Assembly: GCF_016925535.1 (NCBI RefSeq)
Contig: NZ_CP070496.1
Span: 2,480,001-2,544,000 of the forward strand
Reading direction: 5' to 3'
DNA: 64,000 bases
DNA from: Natronoglycomyces albus
Lineage (GTDB): Bacteria > Actinomycetota > Actinomycetes > Mycobacteriales > Micromonosporaceae
In this document: one piece after another, positions 9,532 through 18,575 of the stretch
Position numbering within the stretch: the first letter of the stretch is position 1
Layout: every line of letters starts with the position of its first letter
Translations under genes and position numbers: made by a program
Notes under the pieces: generated by a model
The model's database searches: none
Told to the model about the DNA's origin: nothing
The model's input: only the letters and a program-made list of their open reading frames with translations

Positions 9532-10650
9532 CTACAGGCCTTCGAGAATCGTGGCGGCCGCGCTCATCCAGGCCACCCGCGTGGCATCACGGAGGGCGGA
9601 GAATTCGATCTTCGCGCCCGGTTCAAGCGCTGGGTCGTATGGCACCACGGCAACTGAGCCGGTTCGGCTTTTGAAGTGGCGGGTGAAGTCGTTCAGTAGT
9701 GGCCCCGGGTTGGGGGTCGGGCAGGACAGAAGCGTGACCGCTTCGGAGACGAGGTGACCGTATCCGTTCTCTTCCAACAGATCCAGCATCCAGTCGGCCG
9801 CGAAGGCGGCGTCTTCGCGGGGAACCGTTGTCACCACGAGTCGGTCTACTGAGGAAACAACTGTGCGCCAGTTCGGACTCTCAACGTTGTTTCCCGTGTC
9901 GATGCAAATGATGTTGTGGGTGCGAGTGAGAATGTCGAGCACTCGCAGCACCGTTGACGGGTCGAGATGGCGTTGCAGTTTCGGGTCCTCGTCACCGGCG
10001 AGGACGTCGAAGGAACCGTCGGAGGAATGGCGCAAGAATTCGTCGAGATGTTCGGGCAGATGTACGCCAGCGGCCTCCACCTGCGGCAGATGCTCGACCA
10101 GGTGGCGAATAGTGCGGGCGTGGCGAGCCGTACCGGCGCGCAAGCCCAAGGTGCCGCGCAACTCGTTGTCGTCCCAGGCGATGACGCCGCTGCCGCGAGC
10201 GGTACCCAGCGCTGCGGCGGTGAGTACGGTGGCGGTGGTCTTGTGCACGCCGCCCTTGGGGTTGATAAAGGCGACGACCTTGGATCGGCTAAGCGGGCGA
10301 CGCAGCCTCTCCATGATCTGCGGATCTGGCGCGGCTGGACGCAATTGTTGCGGCGGTACACCACGTCGCGGTTGGGACGGCGCGCTTTGACGGCGTGATT
10401 CGGCGCTCGGATAGTTCTCAACGGGCGCGCTGCGGCGCTGGGCAGGAGGAGCCGCTGGCGGTTGCGACTGGTACGGGGGTGGGGCTTGGTGCGGAGGCGG
10501 CGGGTTGCGGCGTGGGTATTGAGTGTGCTCGGGCGGGGGTGATGGGGTTGGTGGGGCTTGGGTACCGCGTGTTCGACTGCGTCCCAAGAGGCTGCGCCAA
10601 CGCGAACCAGACTCGGGACGGTCGCCACTCCACCTATCCGGCGATCCCAC
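9532..10650 (-). CDS. ParA/MinD-like ATPase with Pro-rich N-terminus and altered P-loop
   Basis: The start is a GTG at 10650 with AGGAGG five bases upstream. The first about 115 residues are Pro/Gln/Ser/Arg rich and likely disordered. From about 120 a SIMIBI ATPase domain begins with VVAFINPKGGVHKTTATVLTAAALG, a deviant Walker A of the ParA/MinD kind in which the usual Gly before the second Lys is His. IICIDTGNN is the switch II region. ATPases of this shape occur in actinobacteria in partitioning, polar growth and type VII secretion (EspI-like). There is no parB or ESX gene nearby, so its target is unknown. Confidence 0.8.
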   Translation of the reverse strand: MGSPDRWSGDRPESGSRWRSLLGRSRTRGTQAPPTPSPPPEHTQYPRRNPPPPHQAPPPYQSQPPAAPPAQRRSAPVENYPSAESRRQSAPSQPRRGVPPQQLRPAAPDPQIMERLRRPLSRSKVVAFINPKGGVHKTTATVLTAAALGTARGSGVIAWDDNELRGTLGLRAGTARHARTIRHLVEHLPQVEAAGVHLPEHLDEFLRHSSDGSFDVLAGDEDPKLQRHLDPSTVLRVLDILTRTHNIICIDTGNNVESPNWRTVVSSVDRLVVTTVPREDAAFAADWMLDLLEENGYGHLVSEAVTLLSCPTPNPGPLLNDFTRHFKSRTGSVAVVPYDPALEPGAKIEFSALRDATRVAWMSAAATILEGL

Positions 10651-11144
10651 GTATACCTCCTCGTTTCGCGGCGATTCTGCTCACGCACGTGACCTGGGCA
10701 AAGTCTATGGGTGTCTCGTTGAGGTCACCACGGGGCAGTTTCTTTCTGCACCGCTACCGCCAGCGACCGCGAGGACACAATTTTTCTTCACTCAGCCTAC
10801 GGAATCACCTAGACGCCCCCGCAGCCACCCGTGAGATCTGACACTTCATCGTGAAAATTTCTCAGATGGGCTACCGGGGCCGTCAGTTGTCGGGTTCGTT
10901 CCCGAAGACTTTCGCGAACACGTCTGCTCATCAAGTATGGCCCGCAAACCGTCAGGATAAAAGGCGACCGCGCCACATCGGCGGTGATGCGTCTACCAGT
11001 GAGAGACCCTTCGTCCGAGCCAGCGACGGCACTGCGTCGCCCCCGCGCTTTCGCAGGAGCCCAGCTAACGCAGTCTCGACGTGGCCGCAGAAGGATTGAC
11101 CTGTCGTAACACCCTTATCGGGTGAACCGCCTTGAGATGGTTCC
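10651..11144. other. Intergenic region, nothing recognised
   Basis: About 490 bases upstream of the ParA-like gene and downstream of the next minus-strand gene. I checked both strands for tRNA folds, riboswitch-like cores and coding frames with ribosome sites and found none convincing. A motif CAGCTAACGCAGTC at about 11063 recalls part of a c-di-AMP riboswitch, but its surroundings do not fit and there is no gene downstream on that strand. Confidence 0.5.
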
Positions 11145-12011
11145 TCAATCAGGGGTTCCTTCATCCAACGACGCAGAGGGGGTAGAAGTTGTGGGTTCAT
11201 AAGTTGGCAAAAGGGGGACAAATGTCACCGAGTCCGCGTCGACTCCTATTGGAGCCGGGTGAATGAGTCGCACTTGCGGCTGCTCTTGCAGCCAATACAG
11301 TGTCCCTGGGGTAGCCCGCACCACGGCCCCATAAACGCATTCGCAGCCCTGGCGGTAGGCGTGAGCTTGAGTAGCGGCCACCATACTGTCGTTGAGGTAA
11401 CGGTCGCGTTGCTCAGCCTCAGCTGAGCTGTCGCCTGTAAGCGACTCCGAGAGTTCAAACAAATCCCTCGCCTGCGACTCGCGCCGGTCGGCCAGAAGCT
11501 CCATCGCCTTGGACAAGCCGCCGGGCATCTCTCCTACCTCGATTTCAACCCCAGTCACCTCAATGTCGGCCGGGGGCGGGCGCAGGAAAGCCCGTTGGGT
11601 TTCCACCGTGGGCCCAAAAAGGTCCGCCAATTCCTGCGGAGTGGCGAAAGACTCCAGAGAGACCACCGCCCACACATCCTCGACCTCTCCAGTGGCTCCC
11701 TCGATAGACAGCAGCTCGTTCATCTCCCGCCGCACATGTTCGACATAGGCCTGCGACGTCGTTCCCGGCGGAGGACCGATCAACATTCCCGACCCGGCAA
11801 TGCCACCACCGGCGTCAGCGGCCCGCTGCGTGGCGTGGTCGCCAATTCCAGCGTCCCACCACAATGCCACGATGACGGTCAGCGCCAAAGCCGACAAAAG
11901 CCCCAATCCGAGCGCGCGACTGGCCCGCGAGATGAGGGCCCGGTGAAGACGAGACCCCAGCCGCGGCACTACCACCTCGTCCAGACGCGAAAAACGCTTG
12001 CCCACACTCAT
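11145..12011 (-). CDS. Single-pass membrane-anchored extracytoplasmic protein, unknown
   Basis: The 288-residue protein has a basic cytosolic start (about 1-30), one membrane helix at about 32-50 (ALGLGLLSALALTVIVALWW), and a large soluble part outside the cell. The ectodomain is acidic, with a predicted helical stretch around LSKAMELLADRRESQARDLFELSESL and two cysteines in QGCECVYG that could form a vicinal or intermolecular disulfide. The C-terminal tail is Thr/Ser/Pro rich. I do not recognise the family. It follows the pseudouridine synthase gene by 207 bases on the same strand. Confidence 0.65.
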   Translation of the reverse strand: MSVGKRFSRLDEVVVPRLGSRLHRALISRASRALGLGLLSALALTVIVALWWDAGIGDHATQRAADAGGGIAGSGMLIGPPPGTTSQAYVEHVRREMNELLSIEGATGEVEDVWAVVSLESFATPQELADLFGPTVETQRAFLRPPPADIEVTGVEIEVGEMPGGLSKAMELLADRRESQARDLFELSESLTGDSSAEAEQRDRYLNDSMVAATQAHAYRQGCECVYGAVVRATPGTLYWLQEQPQVRLIHPAPIGVDADSVTFVPLLPTYEPTTSTPSASLDEGTPD

Positions 12012-12218
12012 GCTTCCCCCACGTCAACTCACAGGCGCGCTGGAACCAACCGAAATCCCAACCCCGGCCGGGTGCACACCCACCTGCCCTGCAACCAGGC
12101 CGCGTCGGTCGCGATACACATGACAAAGCCGCTGTGCGCCTATATCCCGGCAGCCAAATGCGCCCGTTGGACAGGCTGCGATCGCGGGATGGGAGGCGAA
12201 CAGGTAAGACCGAGTCGG

Positions 12219-13154
12219 CTACTGGCCCTCGCGCAAAATCTCTAGCGCATACGCGAGATCTTTAGGGTAGTCCGATTCGAACGAAACCTGTTGACCTGAC
12301 GAAGGATGCGTGAAACTTAGCTGGTAGGCGTGCAGCCACTGGCGTGTCAGATTCAGCCGTTCGGCCATGGTCGGATCGGCACCGTAGGTCAAATCCCCCA
12401 CGCACGGATGGTTCAACGCACTCATATGCACCCGGATCTGGTGAGTACGGCCAGTCTCGAGGTGAATGTCCAACAGTGCCGCACCCGGAAACACCTCAAG
12501 CGTGTCGTAATGAGTGACCGAGGCCTTCCCATCGGCGATGACGGCCCACCGATAGTCATGCCGAGGGTGGCGGCCAATCGGCGCGTCTACAGTGCCCGAA
12601 AGTGGATCGGGATGTCCCTGCACGATGGCACGATATCGCTTATCGACCGTACGCTCCTTGAAAGCCCGCTTCAGTTCCGTATAGGCGCGTTCGCTCTTGG
12701 CGACCACCATGACCCCCGAGGTCCCCACATCGAGGCGGTGCACAATGCCCTTGCGTTCATCAGCTCCATGCTCGCTGAGCCGATGCCCAATGGCCAATAG
12801 TCCACTGGTGACGGTCGGGCCATCCCAACCAGGGCTCGGATGGGCGGCGACGCCCACCGGCTTGTCCACCACCACGATGTCGTCATCGGCAAACACCACG
12901 TTCAGGCCATCGACGGCACGCGGCGGTTCAGCCTGGGCCGCCTGCGGCGGCTCCGGCAGCGTGACGTCGAGCCATTGGCCGGAGGTGAGCCGGTCAGACT
13001 TAGCGCACGTCGCGCCGTCCACGGTCACATCGCCCTCGGCGATCAGCTCGGCGGCAACGGTGCGAGAAAGGCCAAGCAGCCGCGAAAGAGCTTGATCGAC
13101 ACGCTGGCCCTCACAGCCCTCTGGCACGGGCAGGGAACGCTGGGGACGGGTCAT
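12219..13154 (-). CDS. RluD-family 23S rRNA pseudouridine synthase
   Basis: Such enzymes isomerise specific uridines of 23S rRNA (RluD: helix 69). The 311-residue protein has an N-terminal S4 RNA-binding domain (about residues 15-75, [21 protein letters not shown]) and a catalytic domain with the family signature [19 protein letters not shown], where the Asp is the nucleophile. Also conserved are [17 protein letters not shown] and the late motif [12 protein letters not shown]. The ATG overlaps the lspA stop (ATGA, 13151-13154), the common actinobacterial pairing. The exact target uridines cannot be told from sequence alone. Confidence 0.94.
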   Translation of the reverse strand: MTRPQRSLPVPEGCEGQRVDQALSRLLGLSRTVAAELIAEGDVTVDGATCAKSDRLTSGQWLDVTLPEPPQAAQAEPPRAVDGLNVVFADDDIVVVDKPVGVAAHPSPGWDGPTVTSGLLAIGHRLSEHGADERKGIVHRLDVGTSGVMVVAKSERAYTELKRAFKERTVDKRYRAIVQGHPDPLSGTVDAPIGRHPRHDYRWAVIADGKASVTHYDTLEVFPGAALLDIHLETGRTHQIRVHMSALNHPCVGDLTYGADPTMAERLNLTRQWLHAYQLSFTHPSSGQQVSFESDYPKDLAYALEILREGQ

Positions 13155-13822
13155 GGTCGTGTCTCACCACTTTCTGAGTCGGAGGCCGCTGGAGCGGACA
13201 ATGTCGCGTCGTCGACATCGGAGGCATTGTCAGCCTCAGCATTGGTATCGGCCCGGCTGTCCTCGGCCGGAGGTTCCGAAAAGGGACGCCCGGTGAATTC
13301 CAAAAGAACCACCAGAATGACACCGACAACCAACGAAGAATCGGCCATGTTGAAGATCGGGAAAGCCCGCCCGGCCGGGTCGAACACGCTCACGAAATCG
13401 ACGACGTGGCCCTGCATAAAGCCCGGCTCGCGGAAGATGCGGTCCACCAGGTTGCCCGTGGCCCCACCCAACACCAGACCGAGGGCGAACGCCCAGGGTA
13501 GATTGCGTATCCGCGTGGACAGAAACAGCAACACGCCGACGACAATTGTCGCGATAATGGCCAACACCCAGGTGTAATCGGTGGCCATGCTGAAAGCCGC
13601 GCCTGGATTGCGGGTCAAGTTCAAGTACAGGACGCCATTGAGCAGTTCCTTTGGCGGAGCATCGGTCAACCAGTGAACGGCGGCGACCTTGGTGAGTACG
13701 TCGATGAGCACTGACACAGCCGCCACTGACAAGAACGTGCTGACCAGAACCCTGGTGCTACGGCTCTTGCGGCGTTGCGTGCCGACAGACTCAAGTGTGG
13801 GGTCTGGCTGAGCGGTGTTCAC
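13151..13822 (-). CDS. lspA: Lipoprotein signal peptidase (signal peptidase II)
   Basis: LspA cuts diacylglyceryl-modified prolipoproteins before the lipid-bearing Cys. The 223-residue protein has four membrane helices (roughly 27-45, 85-103, 110-128, 150-170) and both catalytic Asp motifs: [12 protein letters not shown] and [17 protein letters not shown] is also family-typical. N- and C-terminal acidic extensions make it longer than the usual about 165 residues; the C-terminal 45 residues are Asp/Glu/Ala rich and likely disordered. Several substrates are encoded in this window (MalE-like, TAXI SBP, L,D-transpeptidase, DUF1850). Confidence 0.96.
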   Translation of the reverse strand: MNTAQPDPTLESVGTQRRKSRSTRVLVSTFLSVAAVSVLIDVLTKVAAVHWLTDAPPKELLNGVLYLNLTRNPGAAFSMATDYTWVLAIIATIVVGVLLFLSTRIRNLPWAFALGLVLGGATGNLVDRIFREPGFMQGHVVDFVSVFDPAGRAFPIFNMADSSLVVGVILVVLLEFTGRPFSEPPAEDSRADTNAEADNASDVDDATLSAPAASDSESGETRP

Positions 13823-14264
13823 GAGTGTTGGTCTCTCCTGTGTGCCTGTTTATTCGACTGTCTGGGTGCAATGCCTATCCGGCGCGGCGCCACCGGGCCC
13901 CGGCGACGAGGAGCATGCCCGAGGGACCAATACGACCTCATCCAGGGAATACGTACCGCAAAGCCGTCGGCCCCGGGCCCGGCCCCCTATCACTGGTTGG
14001 GTGAGGACACCCACATCTGAGCCCGACCTTCGATAAGGGTCGAGCAACCCGGCTTTCACCAGCGCATACGCTGGGAGGATTCAGCCCGACTAGCTTAGCC
14101 TGACATGCCAGGAGAGCACGGGAGCGGCCGGGAGGGCTCACAGTGGCGGGGCCGCCACCGAACCCCTAGCTAGGGGTTAGATTGCGCCCCAGGTCAGCCT
14201 CATCACATACGCGCCTCGCCCCAAGAATGGATGCGGACTGTTGGTTAAATGAACGGCACCGCTG
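13823..14264. other. Intergenic region with hairpins near 14143-14178
   Basis: A 440-base gap between the DksA-like gene and lspA, both on the minus strand. It contains the two palindromes listed separately. An open minus-strand frame at 13850-14059 looks partly protein-like but lacks a ribosome site and any recognisable family, so I do not call it. Confidence 0.5.
14143..14178 (-). terminator. Paired hairpins downstream of the DksA-like gene
   Basis: GTGGCGG/CCGCCAC (14143-14158, 2-base centre) is followed by the 18-base perfect palindrome AACCCCTAGCTAGGGGTT (14161-14178). They lie about 90 bases after the stop of the minus-strand DksA-like gene and could end its transcript. There is no U-run, so this is only a candidate. 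Confidence 0.35.
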
Positions 14265-14855
14265 TTAGCGACGCTCATCGAGCTGCTTGCACGCCACGCA
14301 CTGAGTCGCGGAAGGAAAGACAGCCAAACGGGCGGCCGGAATCGGCTTTCCGCACCGTTCGCAGATGCCCCAGTCCCCCACGTCAAGCCGGTCCAACGCC
14401 CTTTCTACCTGGTAGACCTTCTCAGCGATGGTATTGGCGACCGTGATTTCCTGCTCATGTTCAATCGTCTTTGAACCTGAATCACCTTGATCGTCCCCGG
14501 CCGAATCAGCCAGCCGCTCACGCTGCAAGGTCTCCATTTCAAGCACAACGCGGCGATGTTCCTCCCGCAATTCCTCCAGCCGCTCGTTGAGGGCCTCTCG
14601 CAGCTCAGTCTCTTCCTGGGCCGACCGCGTTTGCATGGTCGGCTTCGCCGGAGGCTCCGAGGCTGGCTTTGCCGCGCTCGACTTCTTGGCTACGACTTTC
14701 TTCGCCGCCTTCTTAGTAGCCGTGGCCGCAGATTTCTTCACAGTGGACTTGGCACCCACTTTCGAGGTGGCAGTAGTTTTCTTCGCGGCGGCCTTCTTAG
14801 CCGCGGCTTTTTTGGCGGTCGCCTTCTTGGCGGTGGACTTCTTAGCTGGAGTCAT
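14265..14855 (-). CDS. DksA/TraR zinc-finger protein with histone-like Lys/Ala tail
   Basis: The 196-residue protein has two parts. Residues 1-70 are repeats of AKK/AAKK/TAKK type, rich in Lys, Ala, Thr and Ser, like histone H1 tails or the tails of actinobacterial HupB. After a helical coiled-coil-like part (about 80-150, EETELREALNERLEELREEH) comes the DksA/TraR C4 zinc finger at 165-189 with Cys pairs CERC and CVAC. DksA proteins enter the RNA polymerase secondary channel and modify the ppGpp response. The tail suggests added binding to DNA or nucleoid. An unlinked DksA family member beside lspA is common in actinobacteria. Confidence 0.9.
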   Translation of the reverse strand: MTPAKKSTAKKATAKKAAAKKAAAKKTTATSKVGAKSTVKKSAATATKKAAKKVVAKKSSAAKPASEPPAKPTMQTRSAQEETELREALNERLEELREEHRRVVLEMETLQRERLADSAGDDQGDSGSKTIEHEQEITVANTIAEKVYQVERALDRLDVGDWGICERCGKPIPAARLAVFPSATQCVACKQLDERR

Positions 14856-15616
14856 AGCAAGCCTCTATGGGGGTTAGGCAGGCAGTCCTGGCACAACATG
14901 GACACCGAGAGCGCCGTCTTGCCGATACCGGTGACGGCATGGCAGTACTGGCCGCCACGCGAGGCTACTCTCACGTTCGTGCCCCGGACGATGGTCATTG
15001 CCATAATCTCGGCTCCCGTACTACTCGGCGCGGGTTCTCCGCGCCGTCTCAAAAACACTGGTGAGAGACGGTCGCTCACCACCGTCTTAGAGACAGGTCT
15101 CTAAAGGTCAGTGCCTGTACATGATCGACGTTGCCCGCTAGACCGCAGCGAAGTTCGACCCTTTTTCATTGCGACACCACACCGCATTATGCCGTTAATT
15201 ACCGCACACCTGGGTCGTTCAGCCCAAAGGTTCGGATCGGCGATGATGACTCGGATCTGTTGAGAACAGTCTCTTCGGATCGTGCCTTCGCACAACAGCC
15301 ACGCCCCGCACCGCTTCCCGAGCTACACCACAGTCACACAAGCCTCCTGGTCAAGACGGGCCTACGCGGCATAAACCGCGCAAGGTAGCACATAGGATAC
15401 GCGCCACGGACTAGGTGGTCAATCGCAACTCGCAAACCAGTTCCCAAATGCCCCTGGAACTGGGCGGACGCATCGGAAAGCCACGAAAGAGCCTAGGTAG
15501 GGCGGGGAATGTGCTTCCAACGGAGACTTTTGAGACGAGCGCGAGCGCCACGATGCGGCACCACGCCCACTACTTCGATGCCAAAACCACTCGCTCGCCA
15601 AGCCAGGGGGCACTAA
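14856..15616. other. Long intergenic region with orphan inverted repeats
   Basis: Of its 761 bases I can assign only the two adjacent inverted repeats at 15066-15104. In related actinobacteria this segment typically holds ileS, which is not present here. A minus-strand frame of 76 codons (15082 down to 14852) starts just after the repeats and would overlap the DksA-like ATG as ATGA; I treat it as unproven and discuss it in the findings. Confidence 0.5.
15066..15104. promoter_or_regulatory. Two adjacent inverted repeats, operator-like
   Basis: AGACGGT and ACCGTCT (15066-15072, 15081-15087; 8-base spacer) are directly followed by the palindrome TTAGAGACAGGTCTCTAA (15087-15104, 8-base arms, 2-base centre). 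The two share the AGAC/GTCT element. This looks like a tandem site for a dimeric repressor upstream of a minus-strand transcript leading into the DksA-like gene. No repressor gene is adjacent. Confidence 0.4.
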
Positions 15617-16885
15617 TCAATGCAGGGCCGGGGTCGCCGATAGATTTCCAGCCGGGTCGCACTGGACGCATGGAGTGAAGCCCAACTCAATGGCCTCATT
15701 GATCTCCAAAGGCTCTTCGTCACGCCCCAGCAGGTGCGAACAGCTAGAGAGGTGGAATCGCGGCCGACCATCGATGACGTGAACAGTCGCGTCCAAGCGC
15801 ATCAGCGAAGCCGCCTCCACGGCCGTCAGCGAACGGCCAGAGGGTTCATCCTCCGGAATTTCCCAATCGGCATGAGCGGGTGCCTCCTCGGCCCAATCGC
15901 GGGCTCGTTGAACTGCAGCACTATCTCGTGGGGCCCCGGTGGCCTGCTCACTTTGAGGAGGAAGGGGCGCTTCGCCGGCGCGAAGCCCATAGGCGTTAAC
16001 GCCACTCGTACCGTCGCCCTGGTGGCCGTTGGCTCCATGCGCGCGGCGTGGGTCCGACAGTTCCCACTCTTCCCATTGCGGCGTAGCCGGTGAATCGACC
16101 TCGCCGGGCAAAGGTGCCTCCGGAGCCGAAGCACGGGCCTGATCTGGGTGCCCAGACCAATGTGGATCATCGTCTTGCCAGGCGGGGAACGAGTCATAGT
16201 CGGAGGACTGCGATGGCTGAACGCGCCGCGGATCGACAAACGGCAAGTCTCCCGACGATGGTTCAGCCGCGTCGCGTTGCGAGGGAACGGACTGGGGTCC
16301 GCCTCCGGGCTCGGTTCGCGGTGGCAGGCCAAAGCTCGTATCCGCACGGCGGCCGGGCGCATCGGAGCGCGAGCCAGGCGGCACAGCGCCGCCGGACCGA
16401 AACTCCACCGCCGGGGGCTCAAAGCCATCGCGAATCAGAGGAATCTGGGAGGTGGGGGCGTCGTCACCGCGCAACCGCGGATCATTCGAACCCGGGACTA
16501 TCGGAACGCCGCCCCTGGCAGGATGCCCCCCACGACCACGCTGGTCAGGATCGTGACTTCGGTGCTGATCGCCGGGCCCCGTTGGCGCCTGCGCCACCGG
16601 CGGCGTCAGACCCTCGCCCACATCGAGCAGCTCAGTCTCAGCTTGGGTCGGGTCGCTTACCTTCGAGGCCCGCGCGGCGCGCCGTTGAGCGCTACGACTG
16701 GCATAGGAGGACTTCGACTTCTCTTTGGCTCGTTGGGCGCTGGCCCGTGCCCCCAGGAACAAAGCCACACCAGCCAGGAGACTGGCCACAATTGAAGCGA
16801 CGAGCAGGCTGTTTTGGTCCGTGATCACACCGAACGTCAGCAGCCCCAAGGCGGCTAGCAGAATTAGCAAACTGCTGACGATCAT
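15617..16885 (-). CDS. Membrane protein with long disordered region and C-terminal Cys/His domain
   Basis: Starting at ATG 16885 the 422-residue protein has two membrane helices at about 1-20 and 24-43, a basic cytosolic segment rich in Arg/Lys/Ser, and about 280 residues of low-complexity Pro/Gly/Ser/Asp-rich chain. The last about 55 residues fold again: VHVIDGRPRFH, then CSH, then PCVQC, giving a His-Cys-His-Cys-Cys set (about 378, 382, 384, 406, 409) that could bind a metal ion. From memory the same C-terminal block occurs in proteins next to divIVA in Micromonosporales. A GTG 21 bases upstream is an alternative start. Function unknown; the setting suggests polar growth. Confidence 0.68.
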   Translation of the reverse strand: MIVSSLLILLAALGLLTFGVITDQNSLLVASIVASLLAGVALFLGARASAQRAKEKSKSSYASRSAQRRAARASKVSDPTQAETELLDVGEGLTPPVAQAPTGPGDQHRSHDPDQRGRGGHPARGGVPIVPGSNDPRLRGDDAPTSQIPLIRDGFEPPAVEFRSGGAVPPGSRSDAPGRRADTSFGLPPRTEPGGGPQSVPSQRDAAEPSSGDLPFVDPRRVQPSQSSDYDSFPAWQDDDPHWSGHPDQARASAPEAPLPGEVDSPATPQWEEWELSDPRRAHGANGHQGDGTSGVNAYGLRAGEAPLPPQSEQATGAPRDSAAVQRARDWAEEAPAHADWEIPEDEPSGRSLTAVEAASLMRLDATVHVIDGRPRFHLSSCSHLLGRDEEPLEINEAIELGFTPCVQCDPAGNLSATPALH

Positions 16886-17422
16886 GTCGAGCCTTCTCCC
16901 ACCCACGACCGGCCCCGAAGGTCGGTCTACTCGCTTGTATCACTGGTGGCGACACGTCCCCGCGAAGGGAGGTAAGGGTCAACATGATCTCGATCGCATA
17001 ACCCGGACAAAAACGTCAGACCGAGGCCGTCGCGGCGCTGCGCTGGCCATTTCGCTCCGAGAGCTGTCTGAGACAGCGTGTTCGCGTGGCGTATGCGCTA
17101 CAGCGTCGTTTCGGCGTTGCCGGGGCAACAGTGCTGACAATTATGCCGTCCTACGGATTCTTTCCGAAGACACGCTCTCGAAAAGCCGGTCTTGAGCACC
17201 CTGTCGTGAAAGGTTAGGGGCTCAGGACGTGTAGTCCGGGTCATCGGCCATAACGGGGTCTACGACAGTGGGCGGCCGATTAACCTGCTCCACGTCGACG
17301 ACATCCGTTGGTTCCGACAAATACCTCGACCCGCCGACGGCGTGCACGAAGATCCCAGTACCAATGTCGCTGTATAGAACAACGACAAACCGAGCTTGCA
17401 GTTATGGCCGATGCGAACAGTT
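16886..17422. other. Intergenic region after divIVA
   Basis: About 540 bases. The only structure I see is an open minus-strand frame at 17222-17401, in frame with divIVA beyond its stop (see findings). The rest, 16990-17220, shows neither a gene nor strong repeats. Confidence 0.45.
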
Positions 17423-18196
17423 TTAGGAAAGTTTTCCGTATCCACCGACACCGGCGGCCTGGGGAATGTCGGCATCAGTCTGCGGCATTTCCGGCTCGTC
17501 GCCCTCACGGCTACGGCCGTCAAGGTCACGGAGCTGGCTTTCCAGGTATGCCTTCAAACGGGTGCGGTAGTCACGCTCGAACGTCTTCAGCTCTTCGATG
17601 TACTTGCTCAACGTCGCGCGCTCGGTCTCGAGGGCGCCCATGATCTCCTGATGGCGCTGCTGAGCGTCACGCTCAAGGCGCTCGGCCTTGCTGCGAGCCT
17701 GCGCGACCATGTCCTCAGACTGGCTGCGCGCCTCGCCAAGCACGGTTTCGGCTTCGCGACGAGCGTCTTCGAGGTGGTCGTCTGCGGTACGTTGCGCGAC
17801 CATGAGCAGACGCAAAGCCTGCTGCTCCCCACCTTCGGCCCCGGCGGCGGCTTGCTGCATCGCGCCCGAGTTCTGCTGGAGAGCGACCTCAGCCTGGTGG
17901 CGAGTCTCTTCCAGATCGGCCTCAAGCACGGCAATGGCATGCTCCGCGGCAGACTTCTCACGCTGGACGCGCTCCAAAGCGGCGGCCATCTCGGCATGGT
18001 CGGCCACACCTGGCGCCGCGCCGGCGCGCAGGTTCTCCACCTGAGAGCGCAGCTCGCCGTTCTCTTCGTTAAGTCGGATCAGCTCGCGTTCGACTTCATC
18101 GAGGAAGCCGTCAACTTCGTCCTCGTCGTAGCCACGCTTGCCGAGCATAGGTTTCTTGAACGTGACGTTGTGAACGTCAGCGGGGGTCAGCGGCAT
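17423..18196 (-). CDS. divIVA: DivIVA/Wag31 polar growth scaffold
   Basis: DivIVA coats negatively curved membrane at the poles and recruits the elongation machinery in actinobacteria. The 257-residue protein has the N-terminal lipid-binding domain ([35 protein letters not shown]), with the hydrophobic/basic membrane-insertion loop around residues 12-21. Two coiled-coil regions follow at about 30-60 and 130-235 (Glu/Arg/Ala heptads such as [18 protein letters not shown]). The C-terminal tail is short. It is the last dcw gene in transcription order, after yggT. Confidence 0.97.
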   Translation of the reverse strand: MPLTPADVHNVTFKKPMLGKRGYDEDEVDGFLDEVERELIRLNEENGELRSQVENLRAGAAPGVADHAEMAAALERVQREKSAAEHAIAVLEADLEETRHQAEVALQQNSGAMQQAAAGAEGGEQQALRLLMVAQRTADDHLEDARREAETVLGEARSQSEDMVAQARSKAERLERDAQQRHQEIMGALETERATLSKYIEELKTFERDYRTRLKAYLESQLRDLDGRSREGDEPEMPQTDADIPQAAGVGGYGKLS

Positions 18197-18269
18197 CGAA
18201 ACTCCTACATTCAGCTGGTGGTCGCAGGGACCACAAACTCAAAATTTCGCCTAGCGTCCGTTCTACGTT

Positions 18270-18560
18270 TTACATCATGTTGCCCAATACTCCGTGCAAC
18301 AAGATGGATACTCCGATCAAGAGCACCAAGAACGCTAGATCAATCGCAACGTTACCAAGTCTCAACGGTGGAATCACCTTCCTCAACCCCTTCAGGGGCG
18401 GGTCGGTCACTGAAAACACAGTCTCCAGCCACACCGCCGAACGGCGCCCAGGTTCCCAAAAACGGGAAAAGCGCAGCGTAACGCCGAAAACCAAGCGCGC
18501 AAGCATGCACAGATAAAACGTGAACAAGACCAAATAAAGAATCTGCACGACCAGTGTCAC
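18270..18560 (-). CDS. YggT family membrane protein
   Basis: This 96-residue protein matches the YggT family in length and layout: a first helix (about 5-25), a conserved amphipathic middle part with SVTDPPLKGLRKVIPPLRLGNVAIDLAF, and a second helix (about 72-92). The family is found beside sepF and divIVA in actinobacteria and firmicutes and has been linked to membrane integrity or division-site work, with no biochemical role established. It begins 15 bases after the sepF stop and is probably co-transcribed. Confidence 0.93.
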   Translation of the reverse strand: MTLVVQILYLVLFTFYLCMLARLVFGVTLRFSRFWEPGRRSAVWLETVFSVTDPPLKGLRKVIPPLRLGNVAIDLAFLVLLIGVSILLHGVLGNMM

Positions 18561-18575
18561 AGTTGTGAGTATCCC

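Noticed and set aside
10952-11221. 89-codon minus-strand frame overlapping the end of the anchored extracytoplasmic protein gene
   Set aside because: Overlaps a more convincing gene and lacks a ribosome site and domain.
13850-14059. 69-codon minus-strand frame upstream of lspA
   Set aside because: Part of it reads protein-like, but there is no start site signal, and the composition does not continue into a domain.
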